Positions 62,477 through 64,000 of a stretch of 64,000 bases of DNA are shown here, piece by piece; position 1 is the stretch's first letter, and each line of letters starts with the position of its first letter. The DNA is taken from the NCBI GenBank assembly GCA_958446835.1, contig CAUCXT010000002.1, positions 1 to 64,000 of the forward strand, given 5' to 3'. This DNA is from an uncultured Eubacterium sp. GTDB taxonomy: Bacteria > Bacillota > Clostridia > Lachnospirales > Lachnospiraceae. The notes below the pieces were generated by a model. That model did no database searches. It had not been told where the DNA came from and was given only the letters and a program-made list of their open reading frames with translations. The position numbers and the translations under genes are program-made.

Positions 62477-64000
62477 AGACATTAGGTGCATACATAAAAG
62501 AGTACAAGAGAGCCTCCATTGCTACCCCGTTCTTTATGATTCTGGAGGTGCTTATGGAAATGCTCATCCCATATCTGCTCTCATCACTTATCGACAATGG
62601 TGTTGAGAAGGGTGATATGAGCTACATACTCATGGTCGGCGGCTGCATGGTAGTGATTGCCATGGTCGGATTGTTTGCCGGAATCATGGGTGGTGTTTAC
62701 GGAGCGAAGGCTTCAACAGGTTTTGCAAAGAACTTAAGAAAGGGTATGTTCGACAACATCCAGACCTATGCCTTTTCTAACATTGACAAGTTCAGCACAG
62801 CGGGACTTGTGACAAGACTTACAACGGACGTTACAAATGTACAGAATACATACCAGATGCTCCTTAGAATGTGTATGAGAGCTCCGGTGAGCTTGATCTG
62901 TGCGATGGCTATGTCATTTATCATCAGTCCGCGAATTGCATTCATATACCTTATCGCACTTGTGATACTTTCATGTATCCTTGCTGTCATCATAGGTCAT
63001 GCGACAAAGTATTTCAATGCGGCATTTCCTAAGTATGATGAGTTAAACGCGAGCGTTCAGGAGAATGTTTCGGCAATCCGTGTTGTCAAGGCTTATGTGC
63101 GTGAGGACTATGAGAAGAAGAAATTCAAGAACGCCAGCAACAATATCTACAAGATTTTTGTAAAAGCAGAAAAGACAGTTGCATACAACAACCCTGTTAT
63201 GCAGGTTACGGTATACACCTGTATCCTCCTTATAAGCTGGGTCGGCGCAAAGATGATTGTCGGTTCGGGCGGTGTGCTTTTAACAACAGGTAAGCTGATG
63301 AGCCTTTTGTCATACTGTATGACAATTCTTATGAACCTTATGATGGTTTCCATGATATTTGTCATGCTTTCCATGAGTATGGCGAGTGCCAAGCGTATCG
63401 CAGAGGTGCTCGATGAGAAGCCGGATATCACCAACCCTGAGAATCCTTGCTATGAGGTAAAGGACGGAGAGATTGTATTTGACCATGTAAATTTCGGCTA
63501 CAACAAGGGTGCCGACAAGAGAGTGTTAAATGATATCAATCTCACAATCAAATCCGGTGAGACAATCGGTATCATCGGTGGAACCGGAAGCTCCAAGTCA
63601 AGCCTTGTAAACCTTATAAGCCGTCTCTACGATGTGGATGAAGGAAGTGTAAAGGTCGGCGGCAAGGATGTAAGGGAGTACGATATTGAGACACTTCGTG
63701 ATGAGGTCAGCGTTGTTCTCCAGAAGAACGTGCTTTTCTCCGGAACCATCTTAGACAATCTTCGCTGGGGCGATAAGAATGCCACTGATGAGGAGTGTAT
63801 GAGAGCATGTAAGTTAGCATGTGCGGATGAATTTATTGAGAAATTCCCGGATAAGTACAACACATATATTGAGCAGGGTGGTACGAATGTATCGGGTGGA
63901 CAGAAGCAGCGTCTGTGTATCGCCAGAGCACTTTTAAAGAAGCCTAAGATACTTATTCTTGATGACAGCACAAGTGCTGTTGATACTGCAACCGATGCAA
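62470..64000 (+). CDS. ABC exporter (membrane-ATPase half transporter), 3' end cut by window
   Basis: 510 codons are visible of a likely 570-620. GTG 62470 starts seven bases inside the marR gene, with AAGGAGG upstream. The N-terminal half has six membrane segments (FFMILEVLMEMLIPYLLSSL first). The ATPase half shows Walker A IIGGTGSSKSSLVNLI near 375, the signature VSGGQKQRLCIARAL and Walker B ILILDDSTSAVDT just before the window end. It resembles the heterodimeric BmrC/BmrD or YheI/YheH exporters, so a partner gene probably follows outside the window. Substrate: drugs or lipids, unknown. Confidence 0.92.
   Translation, partial: MLKTLGAYIKEYKRASIATPFFMILEVLMEMLIPYLLSSLIDNGVEKGDMSYILMVGGCMVVIAMVGLFAGIMGGVYGAKASTGFAKNLRKGMFDNIQTYAFSNIDKFSTAGLVTRLTTDVTNVQNTYQMLLRMCMRAPVSLICAMAMSFIISPRIAFIYLIALVILSCILAVIIGHATKYFNAAFPKYDELNASVQENVSAIRVVKAYVREDYEKKKFKNASNNIYKIFVKAEKTVAYNNPVMQVTVYTCILLISWVGAKMIVGSGGVLLTTGKLMSLLSYCMTILMNLMMVSMIFVMLSMSMASAKRIAEVLDEKPDITNPENPCYEVKDGEIVFDHVNFGYNKGADKRVLNDINLTIKSGETIGIIGGTGSSKSSLVNLISRLYDVDEGSVKVGGKDVREYDIETLRDEVSVVLQKNVLFSGTILDNLRWGDKNATDEECMRACKLACADEFIEKFPDKYNTYIEQGGTNVSGGQKQRLCIARALLKKPKILILDDSTSAVDTATDA

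Overview
The window looks like a chromosomal segment of a low-to-mid GC anaerobic Firmicute of the Lachnospiraceae (Clostridia) type. The evidence is the set of gene families (SpmA/SpmB, DUF896, a papain-like protease with YG-x-x-EGR surface repeats, XRE-TPR type regulators, PlsC/GT clusters), the strong Shine-Dalgarno sites and the Firmicute-type LexA boxes. This assignment is inference; there is no rRNA or other species marker. I found no rRNA, tRNA, CRISPR array or prophage.

Layout. 0-9 kb: a PD-(D/E)XK/AAA-like protein, a secreted papain-family protease with a repeat tail, and two adjacent decayed genes: an aldose-1-epimerase-like gene with one frameshift, and an M6-type metalloprotease with one frameshift and two nonsense codons. 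8.7-20.9 kb: amino-sugar and cell-surface sugar genes (glmS, glf, gmd, fcl, glmM) interleaved with an FRG-domain protein, a tyrosine recombinase, an AraC regulator and a DUF1016 nuclease-like gene; three loci of a GGGACAGG/CCTGTCCC REP-like palindrome lie here. 20.9-24.5 kb: the most interesting locus. A 658-aa regulator with two XRE-type HTH modules is followed, tail to tail, by a 59-aa exported-peptide-like gene on the other strand. The peptide gene and a divergent unknown gene share an inverted pair of 21-bp promoter elements. The same element precedes the FRG gene 12 kb away, which suggests a peptide-responsive (RRNPP-like) regulon. A MITE follows.

24.5-34.4 kb: manC and a GtrB-like glycosyltransferase on the minus strand. 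Then citrate synthase, a KdgK-like sugar kinase, a monoglyceride-lipase-like hydrolase, an aconitase-superfamily hydratase, manA and a DUF896 protein on the plus strand. A second MITE copy ends this part. 34.6-38.5 kb: spmA and spmB, separated by an inverted radical-SAM/DUF4130 DNA-repair pair whose promoter carries LexA (SOS) boxes. 38.5-45.6 kb: one operon of solute-binding lipoprotein, two sugar-type permeases, an HlyD-like adaptor and a MacB-like periplasmic-core protein, with no ATPase gene. 45.7-53.8 kb: a GT-C membrane protein, ldh, tdk, deoC, a HelD-like helicase, an FRG-family C-terminal fragment and an AlbA/Schlafen-type ATP-binding regulator.

54-59.7 kb: a polytopic DUF6056-like protein and a four-gene acyltransferase-GT8-GT2-acyltransferase cluster that may make a glycolipid. 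59.7-64 kb: a chemoreceptor, then a MarR regulator translationally coupled to an ABC exporter cut by the window end.

manA, manC, gmd and fcl together supply most of the route to GDP-mannose and GDP-L-fucose (no phosphomannomutase was identified here). glmS and glmM supply the UDP-GlcNAc precursor, and glf supplies UDP-galactofuranose. The window therefore has a strong envelope-glycan theme.
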